A DNA stretch of 64,000 bases from Clostridiaceae bacterium BL-3 (GCA_902809985.1 CADDXC010000001.1:496001-560000), one strand, 5' to 3'. Shown: positions 27,039-34,092, counted from the stretch's first letter. Numbers and translations are program-made. The notes: generated by a model not told the origin, from the letters alone.

Positions 27039-27911
27039 ATGGAAAACGCAATGATGGTAAGGCAGGACCAAGCAATAAGCCTATTGGACAGTATGGAAAT
27101 AGGAGAAGTAAGGAATACATTGGGAAAGATAGCACAGTTCCAGTCAATTATACAGAGAACATTGAAGAATGGACATGATTATGGAGAAATAGGAGGGGTT
27201 ACCAAGCCTACGCTTCTTAAACCGGGTGCAGAAAAGATACTTATGCTCATGGGACTCACAAGTGAGTATGACATAGTTGAAAAAATTGAGGACTATGACA
27301 AGGGAGTATTCGCATATACCATAAAGTGCATATTGAGAAAGAATGGCCAAAAGATAACCGAAGGTGTCGGAAGCTGTAACTCAAAAGAGGACAAATACCG
27401 CTATAGGTGGGTTAGAGAGGACGATCTGCCTGTAGGAATAGATAAAGATACAGTCAAAAGTAAAACGGACAATTATGGGCACACCAAGTATAAAATCGAA
27501 AATGATGATATATGCAGCCAGGCAAATACAATACTTAAGATGGCGAAAAAAAGAGCTCAAATAGATGCAACATTAACGGTGGCAAGTTTAAGTGAAATAT
27601 TTACCCAGGATGTCGAAGACATGGCACAGTTTCAAGAAAGAGAAAACGTGGAGAATATGAAGGCTGATGAAGTTGTAAATATCGTAGTTAGGTTTGGAAA
27701 ACATAAGGGTAAGACATTAGGACAGATAATGAGCATAGCTCCGGATTATATAAAATGGCTCGCTCAAAATGGTAAGGATCCGGCTATGAGAAAAGCATGT
27801 TCTATGATTTTGAGCTCCAATACAAATACAAAACCTGACAAGGAAGAAAAGCAACAGGATGAAACGGATCCGTATGAAGGCACACCGTTTGCAGATGATG
27901 TTGAAAGCTAA
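27039..27911 (+). CDS. Putative single-strand annealing/recombination protein with ExoX-like C-terminal domain
   Basis: 290 residues. The N-terminal part holds the motif HDYGEIGGVTKPTLLKPGAEKILMLMGL (about 44-71), found in phage recombination-associated proteins encoded next to Gp157 and SSB genes; assignment as an annealing protein is tentative. The C-terminus (about 215-265: RFGKHKGKTLGQIMSIAPDYIKWLAQNGKDP) resembles the small domain at the end of ExoX-like exonucleases. Located between gp157 and the replication initiator, so replication or recombination is the likely field. Confidence 0.65.
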   Translation: MENAMMVRQDQAISLLDSMEIGEVRNTLGKIAQFQSIIQRTLKNGHDYGEIGGVTKPTLLKPGAEKILMLMGLTSEYDIVEKIEDYDKGVFAYTIKCILRKNGQKITEGVGSCNSKEDKYRYRWVREDDLPVGIDKDTVKSKTDNYGHTKYKIENDDICSQANTILKMAKKRAQIDATLTVASLSEIFTQDVEDMAQFQERENVENMKADEVVNIVVRFGKHKGKTLGQIMSIAPDYIKWLAQNGKDPAMRKACSMILSSNTNTKPDKEEKQQDETDPYEGTPFADDVES

Positions 27912-27977
27912 AAAATATTTTGGGCATGACTTATGTGGGCACAATGCAGCTGCCCACCCCTTAGAGGGGGATTGATT

Positions 27978-28919
27978 ATGAACTATATAAAAGAGATTAA
28001 TGCCTTCCGGAATTATTTAAGGACCAATTCTATTCCTGCAATCGCTCAGGCCCTATGGTATGCAATCATAGACTACCATAACCACAGCAATTGGGAACCA
28101 TGGATTACCATAGATAATTTGCGGCTAATGGCAGACTTGGAAATCTCAAAAGGAACCCTTATAAAACATAGAAATATTCTTATACAAAATGAGCTGCTTT
28201 TATATAAGTCCATACCGAGGAAGAAGAATTCAGGCAAATATTGTCTGGTAAGTTTAGTTGAAAAACAGGGGGTTGGTGTACAAACTGGTACAAAAAATAA
28301 ACCAGATAGTGAACCAGATAAACCAAATAATCAATCTGGTATAAATTTTGAACCAGTTCATGAACCAGACCTTGAACCAGAGTGTGAACCAGATCGTGAA
28401 CCAGTTGTGCCCGGGATGCCGCACTGTGAGCCACTTCTTGAGAGACATAAACTAAAAACTAAACTAAACAAAAAAGATAATACTACTACTCCTACTATAG
28501 AGAACCAGCCTGTGGATAATGTGGATAACTCAAACTATGTTGATTTCTTCAACAACAACTTTGGGCATCTCATAACGCAGTTTGAGATGGAGCTTTTAGA
28601 AAGCTATGTGGAGGACGGCATGGAACCGGAGGTTATTACACTGGCACTGCAGGAGGCAGTAGAGAGCAACAAAAGAGATATACGGTATGCGAAAGCAGTA
28701 CTCAACCGGTGGAAGGATAACCAACTGAATACGGTCCAGGCGGTTATGGCAGATAAAAAAGGATTCGAGCTGAAGAAGAATCAAAAAAATAAAAATAAAA
28801 GTCCCGGGAGAAGTGCACCCAATTACGGCAAAAAAGAGAGTACGTTCAACAATTTCAAGCAGAGGAGCTATGACTTTGATGATTTAGAAAAAAAACTTTT
28901 AGGATGGAAGGATACATGA
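27978..28919 (+). CDS. DnaD-domain replication initiator
   Basis: 313 residues. The N-terminal winged-helix part (SIPAIAQALWYAIIDYHN ... ISKGTLIKHRNILIQNELLLYKSIPRK) resembles phage replication initiators; the C-terminal region (about 185-250: YVEDGMEPEVITLALQEAVESNKRDIRYAKAVLNRWKDN) is a DnaD/DnaB-II type domain that binds DNA and recruits the helicase loader. Between them lies an EPxx tetrapeptide repeat encoded by 12-bp DNA repeats. No separate helicase gene is evident, so the phage probably uses the host helicase. The ATG at 27978 follows AGAGGGGG. Confidence 0.82.
   Translation: MNYIKEINAFRNYLRTNSIPAIAQALWYAIIDYHNHSNWEPWITIDNLRLMADLEISKGTLIKHRNILIQNELLLYKSIPRKKNSGKYCLVSLVEKQGVGVQTGTKNKPDSEPDKPNNQSGINFEPVHEPDLEPECEPDREPVVPGMPHCEPLLERHKLKTKLNKKDNTTTPTIENQPVDNVDNSNYVDFFNNNFGHLITQFEMELLESYVEDGMEPEVITLALQEAVESNKRDIRYAKAVLNRWKDNQLNTVQAVMADKKGFELKKNQKNKNKSPGRSAPNYGKKESTFNNFKQRSYDFDDLEKKLLGWKDT
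28299..28404 (+). repeat. GAACCAG 12-bp repeats inside the initiator gene (candidate origin)
   Basis: GAACCAG occurs at 28311, 28350, 28362, 28374, 28386 and 28398, the last five exactly 12 bp apart, with a related AAACCAG at 28299 and inverted ACCAG copies at about 28284 and 28334. Phage lambda and many Firmicute phages carry their origin as iterons inside the initiator gene. The repeat also encodes E-P-x-x units, so selection could be on the protein instead. Confidence 0.6.
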
Positions 28920-29077
28920 TGAGTAAATCAAAGATCGTAAAGAATTCCAAACCTATAAAATTCGGCAGTCAGATAGGGATGGTGATAGATGAATTGGACA
29001 GAGGAAGAGTACGAAGCGTATCTCAAAAAGAGGGGTCAGAAAGTAGAGAAGCCAAAGGTTCAAAAGTACAAGAATAA
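28919..29077 (+). CDS. 52-residue basic phage protein, overlapping
   Basis: ATG at 28919 overlaps the initiator stop (ATGATG) and the frame stays open to 29077, overlapping the DUF1064 gene by 89 bases in another frame. Encodes MSKSKIVKNSKPIKFG ... SKVQE, basic and polar. The start context is weak, so expression is uncertain. Confidence 0.35.
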   Translation: MSKSKIVKNSKPIKFGSQIGMVIDELDRGRVRSVSQKEGSESREAKGSKVQE

Positions 29078-29384
29078 AGGTGTCTGGTATGACGGCATGT
29101 ATTTTAGGTCCCAGCTTGAGTGCAAGAGATATTGTCAGTTAAAAATTTTGTGTAGCAATGGAGAGATAGCAGGATTTGTGCTGCAGCCGGAATTTATCCT
29201 GCAGGAAGGAAATGATGAAAACAGGGGCATTACTTACAAGGCTGATTTCTTAATACTAAACAAGGACGGAAGCTATAGCGTTGAGGACACTAAGGGGTAC
29301 GAGAGCCAACAATGGAAACGGACTCTAAAACAGTTCAAGCTCAGGTATCCAGAGATTGATTTAAAGATTTTGAAGGAGGTATGA
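28989..29384 (+). CDS. DUF1064 phage endonuclease-like protein
   Basis: 131 residues of the DUF1064 family: YDGMYFRSQLECKRYCQLK, AGFVLQPEFILQ, ITYKADFLILNKDGSYSVEDTKGY, with PD-(D/E)xK-like acidic residues (E in FRSQLE, D in ADF, E in VEDTKG). The family is thought to be a phage nuclease, possibly for Holliday junctions or replication-related cuts. GGTGATAG upstream is a weak ribosome site. Confidence 0.8.
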   Translation: MNWTEEEYEAYLKKRGQKVEKPKVQKYKNKGVWYDGMYFRSQLECKRYCQLKILCSNGEIAGFVLQPEFILQEGNDENRGITYKADFLILNKDGSYSVEDTKGYESQQWKRTLKQFKLRYPEIDLKILKEV

Positions 29385-29542
29385 ATATGCTTATGACTGA
29401 GTTCTACCGCCAGGCTATTGCAAAGGTGGAAAATGAAATTAGAATGGCGGAGCTGGAGAGGGACTTCAAAAAGGTTGCCAAACTGATGGGAGAAAAGTCC
29501 AGGTGGGAAGATAGAGCCAGGAAGGATGGAGTTAGCTTTTAA
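29381..29542 (+). CDS. 53-residue helical phage protein
   Basis: Starts in the stop region of the DUF1064 gene (GTATGA overlap) with GAAGGAGG directly upstream, a strong site. The peptide is one long amphipathic helix (FYRQAIAKVENEIRMAELERDFKKVAKLM). Function unknown. Confidence 0.65.
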   Translation: MNMLMTEFYRQAIAKVENEIRMAELERDFKKVAKLMGEKSRWEDRARKDGVSF

Positions 29543-29552
29543 AATGAATATC

Positions 29553-29578
29553 AGTTGTTCGGAAAAACCAAACAACTT
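29553..29578 (+). other. Hairpin after the early/replication operon
   Basis: AGTTGTT/AACAACT arms (extending to GTTGTTCGG/CCAAACAAC with one mismatch) around an A-rich loop; no T run follows. It could be an RNA stability element or a weak terminator. Confidence 0.3.
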
Positions 29579-29611
29579 GAGCTGAAAATATTGTGAAGGA
29601 GTGAATCAGAA

Positions 29612-29956
29612 TTGTCTAAGGAAGAAATGAAAGTATATTTTGATGGTGATAGTAACTGGTACGCCAGCCCATGGGACATTGAAAAAACCAGGTTATGGAT
29701 TATAAAGAATTATCAGTTAGATGATGAATTTGAGTTAGAAGAATGTGACTTAGATAATGACGGAATGTGGTATGAGACGAATGATAAAAAAGATATAGAG
29801 GAATTAGAAGATTATGATGAACAATGCAAAGGTGGAATAGGTGATTTAAGGCGTACTGATGAAAATTTAATTGAAAGGCTTATGAGTTTTAGAGATGTTT
29901 TAAAAATTCAAGGAGTCTCCACAGAACCATATGTAATAGCGACAACTAATTATTAA
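29612..29956 (+). CDS. Strongly acidic phage protein, unknown
   Basis: 114 residues from a TTG start with AAGGAGTG upstream. Residues 45-85 are very acidic (DDEFELEECDLDNDGMWYE; EELEDYDEQ). No domain recognised. Small acidic phage proteins sometimes mimic DNA and inhibit nucleases; here this is only a possibility. Confidence 0.6.
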   Translation: MSKEEMKVYFDGDSNWYASPWDIEKTRLWIIKNYQLDDEFELEECDLDNDGMWYETNDKKDIEELEDYDEQCKGGIGDLRRTDENLIERLMSFRDVLKIQGVSTEPYVIATTNY

Positions 29957-29992
29957 TATGCAGTTTAAAGAAAAACCTAGGGAGGAAAAGCA

Positions 29993-30268
29993 TTGGAAGA
30001 TTATAAATATTCCTTAGATATCATGAGGCAGGAATTAAAAAGCAAGTGGATTTGTCCAGAGATTAAATATGCGCTTAAAGCAAGTATAGAAGCTTTGGGA
30101 AAGCAGATACCTCAAAGGCCAACTCACTTGACGGCCAAGAATGATATTAAAATTGGAAGCTTTATATTTCATAAGGGCTGTAAGATTTATAGCTGTAAAT
30201 GTAAGGAATGGGTAGGATATAAGGATCCATTTTGTAAACACTGTGGCCAAAAATTGAAGTGGGATTAA
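29993..30268 (+). CDS. Phage protein with C-terminal zinc ribbon
   Basis: 91 residues from a TTG start (GGGAGG upstream). The C-terminus has CKCKEW ... DPFCKHCGQKLKWD, four cysteines in two CxC/CxxC pairs fitting a treble-clef or zinc-ribbon module; the N-terminal half is helical. Function unknown. Confidence 0.65.
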   Translation: MEDYKYSLDIMRQELKSKWICPEIKYALKASIEALGKQIPQRPTHLTAKNDIKIGSFIFHKGCKIYSCKCKEWVGYKDPFCKHCGQKLKWD

Positions 30269-30280
30269 ATAATGTAAAAT

Positions 30281-30293
30281 GGTTCTTTGAAAA
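30281..30293 (+). promoter_or_regulatory. boxA-like antitermination motif before the cupin gene
   Basis: GGTTCTTTGAAAA matches the Firmicute rRNA boxA motif (GTTCTTTGAAAA) that recruits NusB/NusE in rRNA leaders and spacers. It is directly followed by a 15-bp inverted-repeat arm and lies about 117 bases before the cupin ATG. Function here is inferred only. Confidence 0.45.
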
Positions 30294-30308
30294 TTGAATA
30301 GTACGGTG
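30294..30308 (+). repeat. Left arm of 15-bp inverted repeat flanking the cupin gene
   Basis: TTGAATAGTACGGTG here and CACCGTATTATTCAA at 30945-30959 are inverted complements with one mismatch in 15. Together they bracket the cupin gene. Confidence 0.6.
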
Positions 30309-30409
30309 TTCTTTACTAAAATATGATTTTATAATAGAGTAGATATAATCACGTTTTCAAAAATCATAACATATTATAATCTTGTAACACTATGCAGGAA
30401 AGGAACAAT

Positions 30410-30919
30410 ATGTATAATACTCACAGAAAGTATCCATATTATTGTTATAATGCTTATCGGTGTCCATATTTAGATAATATGCCAATGGATGATAGCTCAA
30501 TTCGTCTGAGGGATTATGGACCACACCCCTTTGTAGTAAATATAAATGAAGCCACAAAGCAGAACAATAATTTTCGTACTGCTTTGTGGACCGGAAACCA
30601 TCTTCAAGTTACGCTGATGAGCATCAATGTTGGTGATGATATCGGCTTGGAAATGCATCCGAATGTTGATCAGTTTATACGTGTTGAAGAAGGCCAGGGA
30701 CTTGTTAGGATGGGAAATAGAAGGGATAACTTGAATTTTCAAAGAAGAGTGGAAGATGACTTTGCAATAATGGTACCAGCTGGCACATGGCACAATATCA
30801 TTAATATAGGTAATAGGCCACTTAAAGTATACTCTATTTATGCGCCCCCTCAGCATCCAAGAAATACAGTTCATGTAACTAAAGCGGATGCAGAAGCTGC
30901 TGAAAAGAGTCAGCAATGA
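30410..30919 (+). CDS. Cupin-domain protein (prophage cargo)
   Basis: 169 residues. A classic cupin barrel covers about 60-150, with metal-ligand motif 1 (GDDIGLEMHPNVDQFIRVEEG) and motif 2 (VPAGTWHNIINIG). Such small cupins are often annotated as sugar-binding or dioxygenase-like, but the substrate is unknown. The N-terminus is Tyr/Cys-rich (YPYYCYNAYRCPYLDN). It is not a phage core gene, and similar cupins are chromosomal in clostridia. Start 30410 has AGGAAAGG; TATAAT-like boxes at 30330 and 30344 suggest its own promoter. Confidence 0.85.
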   Translation: MYNTHRKYPYYCYNAYRCPYLDNMPMDDSSIRLRDYGPHPFVVNINEATKQNNNFRTALWTGNHLQVTLMSINVGDDIGLEMHPNVDQFIRVEEGQGLVRMGNRRDNLNFQRRVEDDFAIMVPAGTWHNIINIGNRPLKVYSIYAPPQHPRNTVHVTKADAEAAEKSQQ

Positions 30920-30944
30920 TTAAAAAAAGAACAATCATGTTTAG

Positions 30945-30980
30945 CACCGTATTATTCAAGTGAATTTTACGGTGTTTTTA
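30945..30980 (+). terminator. Terminator after the cupin gene, includes right inverted-repeat arm
   Basis: CACCGTA (30945-30951) pairs with TACGGTG (30968-30974), with inner ATTC/GAAT pairing, followed by TTTTTAT. The left part is also the right arm (30945-30959) of the 15-bp repeat flanking the gene. A second hairpin without T run (CCAGGGG/CCCCTGG) follows at 30992-31011. Confidence 0.75.
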
Positions 30981-31121
30981 TATTAAAAAACCCAGGGGTG
31001 AAAGCCCCTGGAATGAGGTTTAAAAATGAAGTCAAATAAAAGTACATGAATAGGGTATGCAGAAATTAAATAATTATTCTGGACATAGTTTTAAGAGGTG
31101 TGTGAGAAGGCAGGTGGTGAA

Positions 31122-31280
31122 ATGAATAAGAGTACTAAAATCAGGGCAATGGGAATACCTTACTGGAACTTCAAGGAGAAAATCAGGATTACGAAAGAGT
31201 TCGAAAAATATTACCGCATTGAAGATTTTGGGCGGGATGGGTTGACTGGGATTTTGTATATGGAGAGAAAGTATGGCTAA
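31122..31280 (+). CDS. 52-residue phage protein, unknown
   Basis: ATG at 31122 has CAGGTGGTG upstream. Basic and aromatic content (KIRAMGIPYWNFKEKIRITKEFEKYY). Ends inside the next small gene. Function unknown. Confidence 0.5.
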   Translation: MNKSTKIRAMGIPYWNFKEKIRITKEFEKYYRIEDFGRDGLTGILYMERKYG

Positions 31281-31374
31281 ATTGATTTGTTTTGTTGAAT
31301 TGTATCTTCTGTGTGTGGGCATATTTGTTGGAGTAATGGCAATGGTAGTGATGATGATTAGGCATAAACAATAA
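31273..31374 (+). CDS. 33-residue membrane peptide
   Basis: Starts within the end of the preceding gene and encodes MAKLICFVELYLLCVGIFV followed by more hydrophobic residues and a basic tail (MMIRHKQ): one membrane helix. Too short to assign; expression depends on coupling to the gene above. Confidence 0.4.
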   Translation: MAKLICFVELYLLCVGIFVGVMAMVVMMIRHKQ

Positions 31375-31394
31375 ATAAGTAGGAGGGATAGCTG

Positions 31395-31934
31395 TTGGAT
31401 AAAGAGACATTTAAAAAGACAGAAGGGAAATTATATGGCTATTTTAGAGATCTTAAGGAAATGGAGCTACTGGAAATTGACTGCAGGGAGCTTCAGGAGC
31501 AGGAGGAAAGTATTGAATGGGACATAAAACACTGTAATGTATATGTAAGCCCAGACAGTCATATGAGCCCAAGTTTTAGCGAAAGAGTACAGGTGAGCCC
31601 TACAGGTGAAGGAGTAGCAGAAAAGGACATTGTGCGGGAAACTGAGAAGCTTGAGCATGAACTGGAGTATGTGAGCGGAAAACTTCGCAGAAATAGGGCA
31701 AGGATAAGACAACTAAAGAGAAATATATCTCCGTTGAAAAAAGTTCTGACAGTCCCTCCACTGTCTAAAGAGATGATGGATTTTATTGAATATAAATATA
31801 AGCTGGATAAAGGTTTTGGGTGGATAGCTGCTGAAATGTACGGCGGTGTGAGGAGCACTGCTTACAGGAGGCGTGAGGAGATTCTTGAGGATATTGTGAA
31901 GTGGGAAAGTTTGTATGGTGATAAAACTAAGTAG
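31395..31934 (+). CDS. Late-gene transcription regulator candidate (ArpU/sigma-region-4-like)
   Basis: 179 residues from a TTG start with AGGAGGGA upstream. Helical N-terminus, a basic coiled coil (about 95-125: KLRRNRARIRQLKRN), and a C-terminal HTH-like region (SKEMMDFIEYKYKLDKGFGWIAAEMYGGVRSTAYRRREEILEDI) resembling sigma-region-4 domains of ArpU/RinA-type late activators. It sits at the end of the early region, the usual place for such regulators. Confidence 0.65.
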   Translation: MDKETFKKTEGKLYGYFRDLKEMELLEIDCRELQEQEESIEWDIKHCNVYVSPDSHMSPSFSERVQVSPTGEGVAEKDIVRETEKLEHELEYVSGKLRRNRARIRQLKRNISPLKKVLTVPPLSKEMMDFIEYKYKLDKGFGWIAAEMYGGVRSTAYRRREEILEDIVKWESLYGDKTK

Positions 31935-32003
31935 TATAAACATGTAATATATGTAAAAAATAATAATATTAATTAAATATTTATTTAATTTGGAGGCGTC
32001 AAT

Positions 32004-32183
32004 ATGAAAGAAATTACCTATAAAGATATAGATGAAATTAAAGAAAAACTTGATACCATAATCAAACAAAATGATAGTATTAAATTAATTATAGATAATT
32101 TTGACATACCATTAAAAAATAAAGAACTGGATAAAAATAAAACAACTGAAGAATTTTTGAGAAAGTTTATGGATGAAAACTAA
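32004..32183 (+). CDS. 59-residue acidic-basic helical protein
   Basis: ATG at 32004 with GGAGG (31992-31996). Encodes MKEITYKDIDEIKEKLDTI ... TEEFLRKFMDEN. Converges with the minus-strand gene at 32180, overlapping it by four bases. No known family recognised. Confidence 0.5.
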   Translation: MKEITYKDIDEIKEKLDTIIKQNDSIKLIIDNFDIPLKNKELDKNKTTEEFLRKFMDEN

Positions 32184-32548
32184 TCATCCATAAACTCCTG
32201 AAGAAAATCTTCTACATTAGGAAATTGCTTTTTTACTAGATTTTGAAGCCTTAACAGTTCTTGTTGATGCGTGAGATTTCTATCTTCATTCTTGTTAATG
32301 CACTGTATATCCTTACTATCCAAAGATGGAATTATAATTAAGTAAATATTTTTAAATACATCTTCGCATAATACAAAATAACCACTATTTATTTCTAATG
32401 AAAATGAAGAATTATAATTCAAGTCATTAGGTGATATATTTTCGCATATATCGATCACATCTGCATTTTCAGATAAATAAAACCATTTAATTTTATTAGA
32501 TTTTGTTTGAATGATTAATTTACTAATTATTTTTTCTACAGAAATCAT
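32180..32548 (-). CDS. Unknown protein, partner of an upstream membrane protein
   Basis: 122 residues, preceded by a strong AAAGGAGGAAGG site inside the end of the upstream gene (26-bp overlap), so the two are translationally coupled. It has a beta-rich start (KIKWFYLSENADVIDI ... GYFVLCEDVFKNIYLIIIP) and a helical acidic end (NVEDFLQEFMDD). No family recognised. Opposite in direction to the surrounding phage operon, which marks it as lysogen-expressed cargo. Confidence 0.65.
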   Translation of the reverse strand: MISVEKIISKLIIQTKSNKIKWFYLSENADVIDICENISPNDLNYNSSFSLEINSGYFVLCEDVFKNIYLIIIPSLDSKDIQCINKNEDRNLTHQQELLRLQNLVKKQFPNVEDFLQEFMDD

Positions 32549-32981
32549 TTATTCCTTCCTCCTTTTTGTAACAACGTCCTATTAAAAAGTCTAAATAAAT
32601 GCATATTTTATTAAAATTAATTTTATTAAAGTTTTTCTTTAAATAAAGCTTAATAAAAAACAATTTAATTAAGTCCTTTTGTGCGAGTAGAATTTTGTAC
32701 TGAGTTTCAAATTTAAAAATGTCTTCTAGAATATCATGTATAATTTGTCTTGACTTTAAATTATCTTTTAAAATGCTATCTTTGTAACCTCTGAATCTTG
32801 CCACAAATTGAGTTCTACTTTCATTATAATTTTGGGCAGCTAGTATGTGATTGAGTGTTTTAGCAATGCTGCTAGATTTATGAGTTACATAAATTGATAA
32901 TGTAAATCCAAATATGCCTGATATTGAGACAAGAAATATAAAATATGTATTTGTATTTAGGTTATTTATAAAATTGTACAA
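32523..32981 (-). CDS. Membrane-anchored protein of unknown function
   Basis: 152 residues from a TTG start with GAGGTGATG upstream. A single N-terminal membrane helix (TYFIFLVSISGIFGFTLSIYV, about 12-32), then a basic, helical cytosolic domain (LKSRQIIHDILEDIFKFETQYKILLAQKDLIKLFFIKLYLKKN). First gene of a two-gene leftward unit. The arrangement resembles prophage exclusion or abortive-infection loci, but no homology is recognised. Confidence 0.65.
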   Translation of the reverse strand: MYNFINNLNTNTYFIFLVSISGIFGFTLSIYVTHKSSSIAKTLNHILAAQNYNESRTQFVARFRGYKDSILKDNLKSRQIIHDILEDIFKFETQYKILLAQKDLIKLFFIKLYLKKNFNKINFNKICIYLDFLIGRCYKKEEGINDFCRKNN

Positions 32982-33065
32982 ACATCACCTCACCATCCTT
33001 TATAATATATTTTAACATTATATACATGAATTCTTATGTAATATAAAAAATAAATAAAAAATCAT

Positions 33066-33118
33066 GAGACAAATTTGGGACAAAAATAGGACAAAAGTGG
33101 GACAAAGTTGGGAAAAAT
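33066..33118 (+). repeat. Four to five 11-bp direct repeats (TGGGACAAAAA type)
   Basis: GACAAA occurs at 33068, 33079, 33090 and 33101, exactly 11 bp apart, in units such as TGGGACAAAAA and TAGGACAAAAG; a decayed fifth copy (TGGGAAAAATT) follows at 33110. Near-helical spacing in an intergenic region suggests a binding array for a regulator. Confidence 0.7.
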
Positions 33119-33234
33119 TTTCGGAAGGATGATATATAATATAAATGAAATTTGAAGAATTCAATTTAACAAAAGTATAACATGTCCCCTTTTATGGTTT
33201 GGGTAAACTATATTCTTTTTTAGGAGTTGGTTGG

Positions 33235-33591
33235 ATGAAGGCTGTTGTAGATAAAAAGCAGGTTGAGAAATTGTACAATGAAGGGTTTACAGCTCCTGAG
33301 ATTGCCAGGAAATTAAATTGCAAAAAGGATACTGTTAAGAAGTGCATTCAGAGAAATTTTGGCTTTTTTAAAGGCTTGCATAAAATGGAGCTAGCTCGCA
33401 GACGTGAAATAGTAAAGGCAGTCAATTACCAAGCAAATAGGTATATGGGAGATAGCACATTTGTAAAAAAGAATAGATCCATATATAAAACAAGGCCCAA
33501 CGGAGATATAGTGCTGAATAAAGAAGTTGCTCCGGTTGTCACATGGGACACGCCGAGAAGGCTGGCGAATGAATATAAAGATAGATTGTAA
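33235..33591 (+). CDS. HTH protein upstream of the late region
   Basis: 118 residues. The N-terminal HTH (VDKKQVEKLYNEGFTAPEIARKLNCKKDTVKKCIQRNF, about 5-42) is of the Hin/sigma-like type; the C-terminus is basic, ending TWDTPRRLANEYKDRL. ATG at 33235 with AGGAG at 33222. Comparable genes precede terminase in clostridial phages, so control of late transcription or a packaging-related role is plausible. Confidence 0.7.
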   Translation: MKAVVDKKQVEKLYNEGFTAPEIARKLNCKKDTVKKCIQRNFGFFKGLHKMELARRREIVKAVNYQANRYMGDSTFVKKNRSIYKTRPNGDIVLNKEVAPVVTWDTPRRLANEYKDRL

Positions 33592-33610
33592 TACCCTCCT
33601 TTTAGTATGA

Positions 33611-33658
33611 ACCCGCCAAGCCTCTTAACAATGCGGAACTGGCGGGATAAATTTTTTA
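33611..33658 (+). terminator. Terminator after the 33235 gene
   Basis: Perfect arms CCCGCCA (33612-33618) and TGGCGGG (33640-33646), then a six-T run at 33652-33657. Marks the end of the middle transcript. Confidence 0.85.
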
Positions 33659-33739
33659 TAAGATTTTAAGGTAATTTTAATAATTCAAGAATAATATAAT
33701 AACATGCAAGTAACTTCTTAAATAATAATAGCAAAATTA

Positions 33740-33800
33740 TATTAGTGTCTGCGGTTGCAGGGCACGTTAAACTTAAATGCAACCACCAATAGACTCTTTA
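33740..33800 (+). ncRNA. Candidate structured RNA
   Basis: GGTTGCA (33754-33760) pairs with TGCAACC (33777-33783) around a 16-base loop, and flanking GTCT/AGAC segments extend the pairing to 33747-33794. It lies in a GC-richer island between two terminators. No known family recognised; it could also be a remnant operator or attachment-like palindrome. Confidence 0.3.
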
Positions 33801-33828
33801 TAAAATGGACTCCTTTAAGAAAGATATG

Positions 33829-33870
33829 ATGTAAAATAAGCACCCGTTATTTAGGGCGCTTATTTTACAT
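33829..33870. terminator. Bidirectional terminator
   Basis: Thirteen-base perfect arms ATGTAAAATAAGC (33829-33841) and GCTTATTTTACAT (33858-33870), with further CC/GG pairing inside. A-rich and T-rich flanks on both sides allow function in both directions. Serves the minus-strand gene at 33892. Confidence 0.8.
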
Positions 33871-33891
33871 GACTCAAACTTTTTATTATAT

Positions 33892-34092
33892 TTATTGATT
33901 TTTGTGTTGACTTAATCCAGAAGCTATTTTTTCGCATTCTACAAGACAATTAGTAATCTGAGTTAATTGATTGTTTATTTGCTTTTTAATATTAGAATTT
34001 TCAACCTCATTTGCAGCCATCTGGAGACAGTGCTGGGTACTTTTTAATGATTCCTTTACTTTATGAATGTTATCTCTTGCTTGTGAATTCAT
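33892..34092 (-). CDS. 66-residue coiled-coil protein, unknown
   Basis: Strong AAAGGAGG site upstream. Sequence is helical and polar with regularly spaced Cys (STQHCLQMAANEVENS ... ITNCLVECEKIASGL). Loosely resembles small spore-associated proteins of clostridia, but I cannot assign it. Monocistronic and leftward, ending at the bidirectional terminator, so likely expressed from the lysogen. Confidence 0.6.
   Translation of the reverse strand: MNSQARDNIHKVKESLKSTQHCLQMAANEVENSNIKKQINNQLTQITNCLVECEKIASGLSQHKNQ

Larger units (their letters stand above)
33592..33891. other. Gene-free 300-bp stretch with terminators and a candidate RNA
   Basis: No convincing coding frame. It contains a strong terminator (33611-33658), an AT-rich segment, a GC-richer self-complementary block (33745-33797) and a long bidirectional terminator (33829-33870) shared with the minus-strand gene at 33892. 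The layout is consistent with a short independent transcript. Confidence 0.6.

Noticed and set aside
27933..27977. Upstream extension of the DnaD initiator
   Set aside because: The ATG at 27978 has AGAGGGGG at good spacing and starts the recognisable protein; the longer start has no ribosome site.
28299..28404. Regular short repeats considered as a CRISPR array
   Set aside because: Repeat core is only 7 bp with 5-bp gaps, it lies in frame in the initiator gene, and no cas genes are present. An origin or protein repeat is the better reading.
30281..30980. Cupin cassette considered as an insertion sequence
   Set aside because: No transposase and no visible target duplication; the right repeat arm is also part of a terminator. 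Kept as a finding, not called an IS.
33066..33118. 11-bp repeats considered as a CRISPR or microsatellite
   Set aside because: Too short for CRISPR; the units vary outside GACAAA and the phasing suits a binding array.
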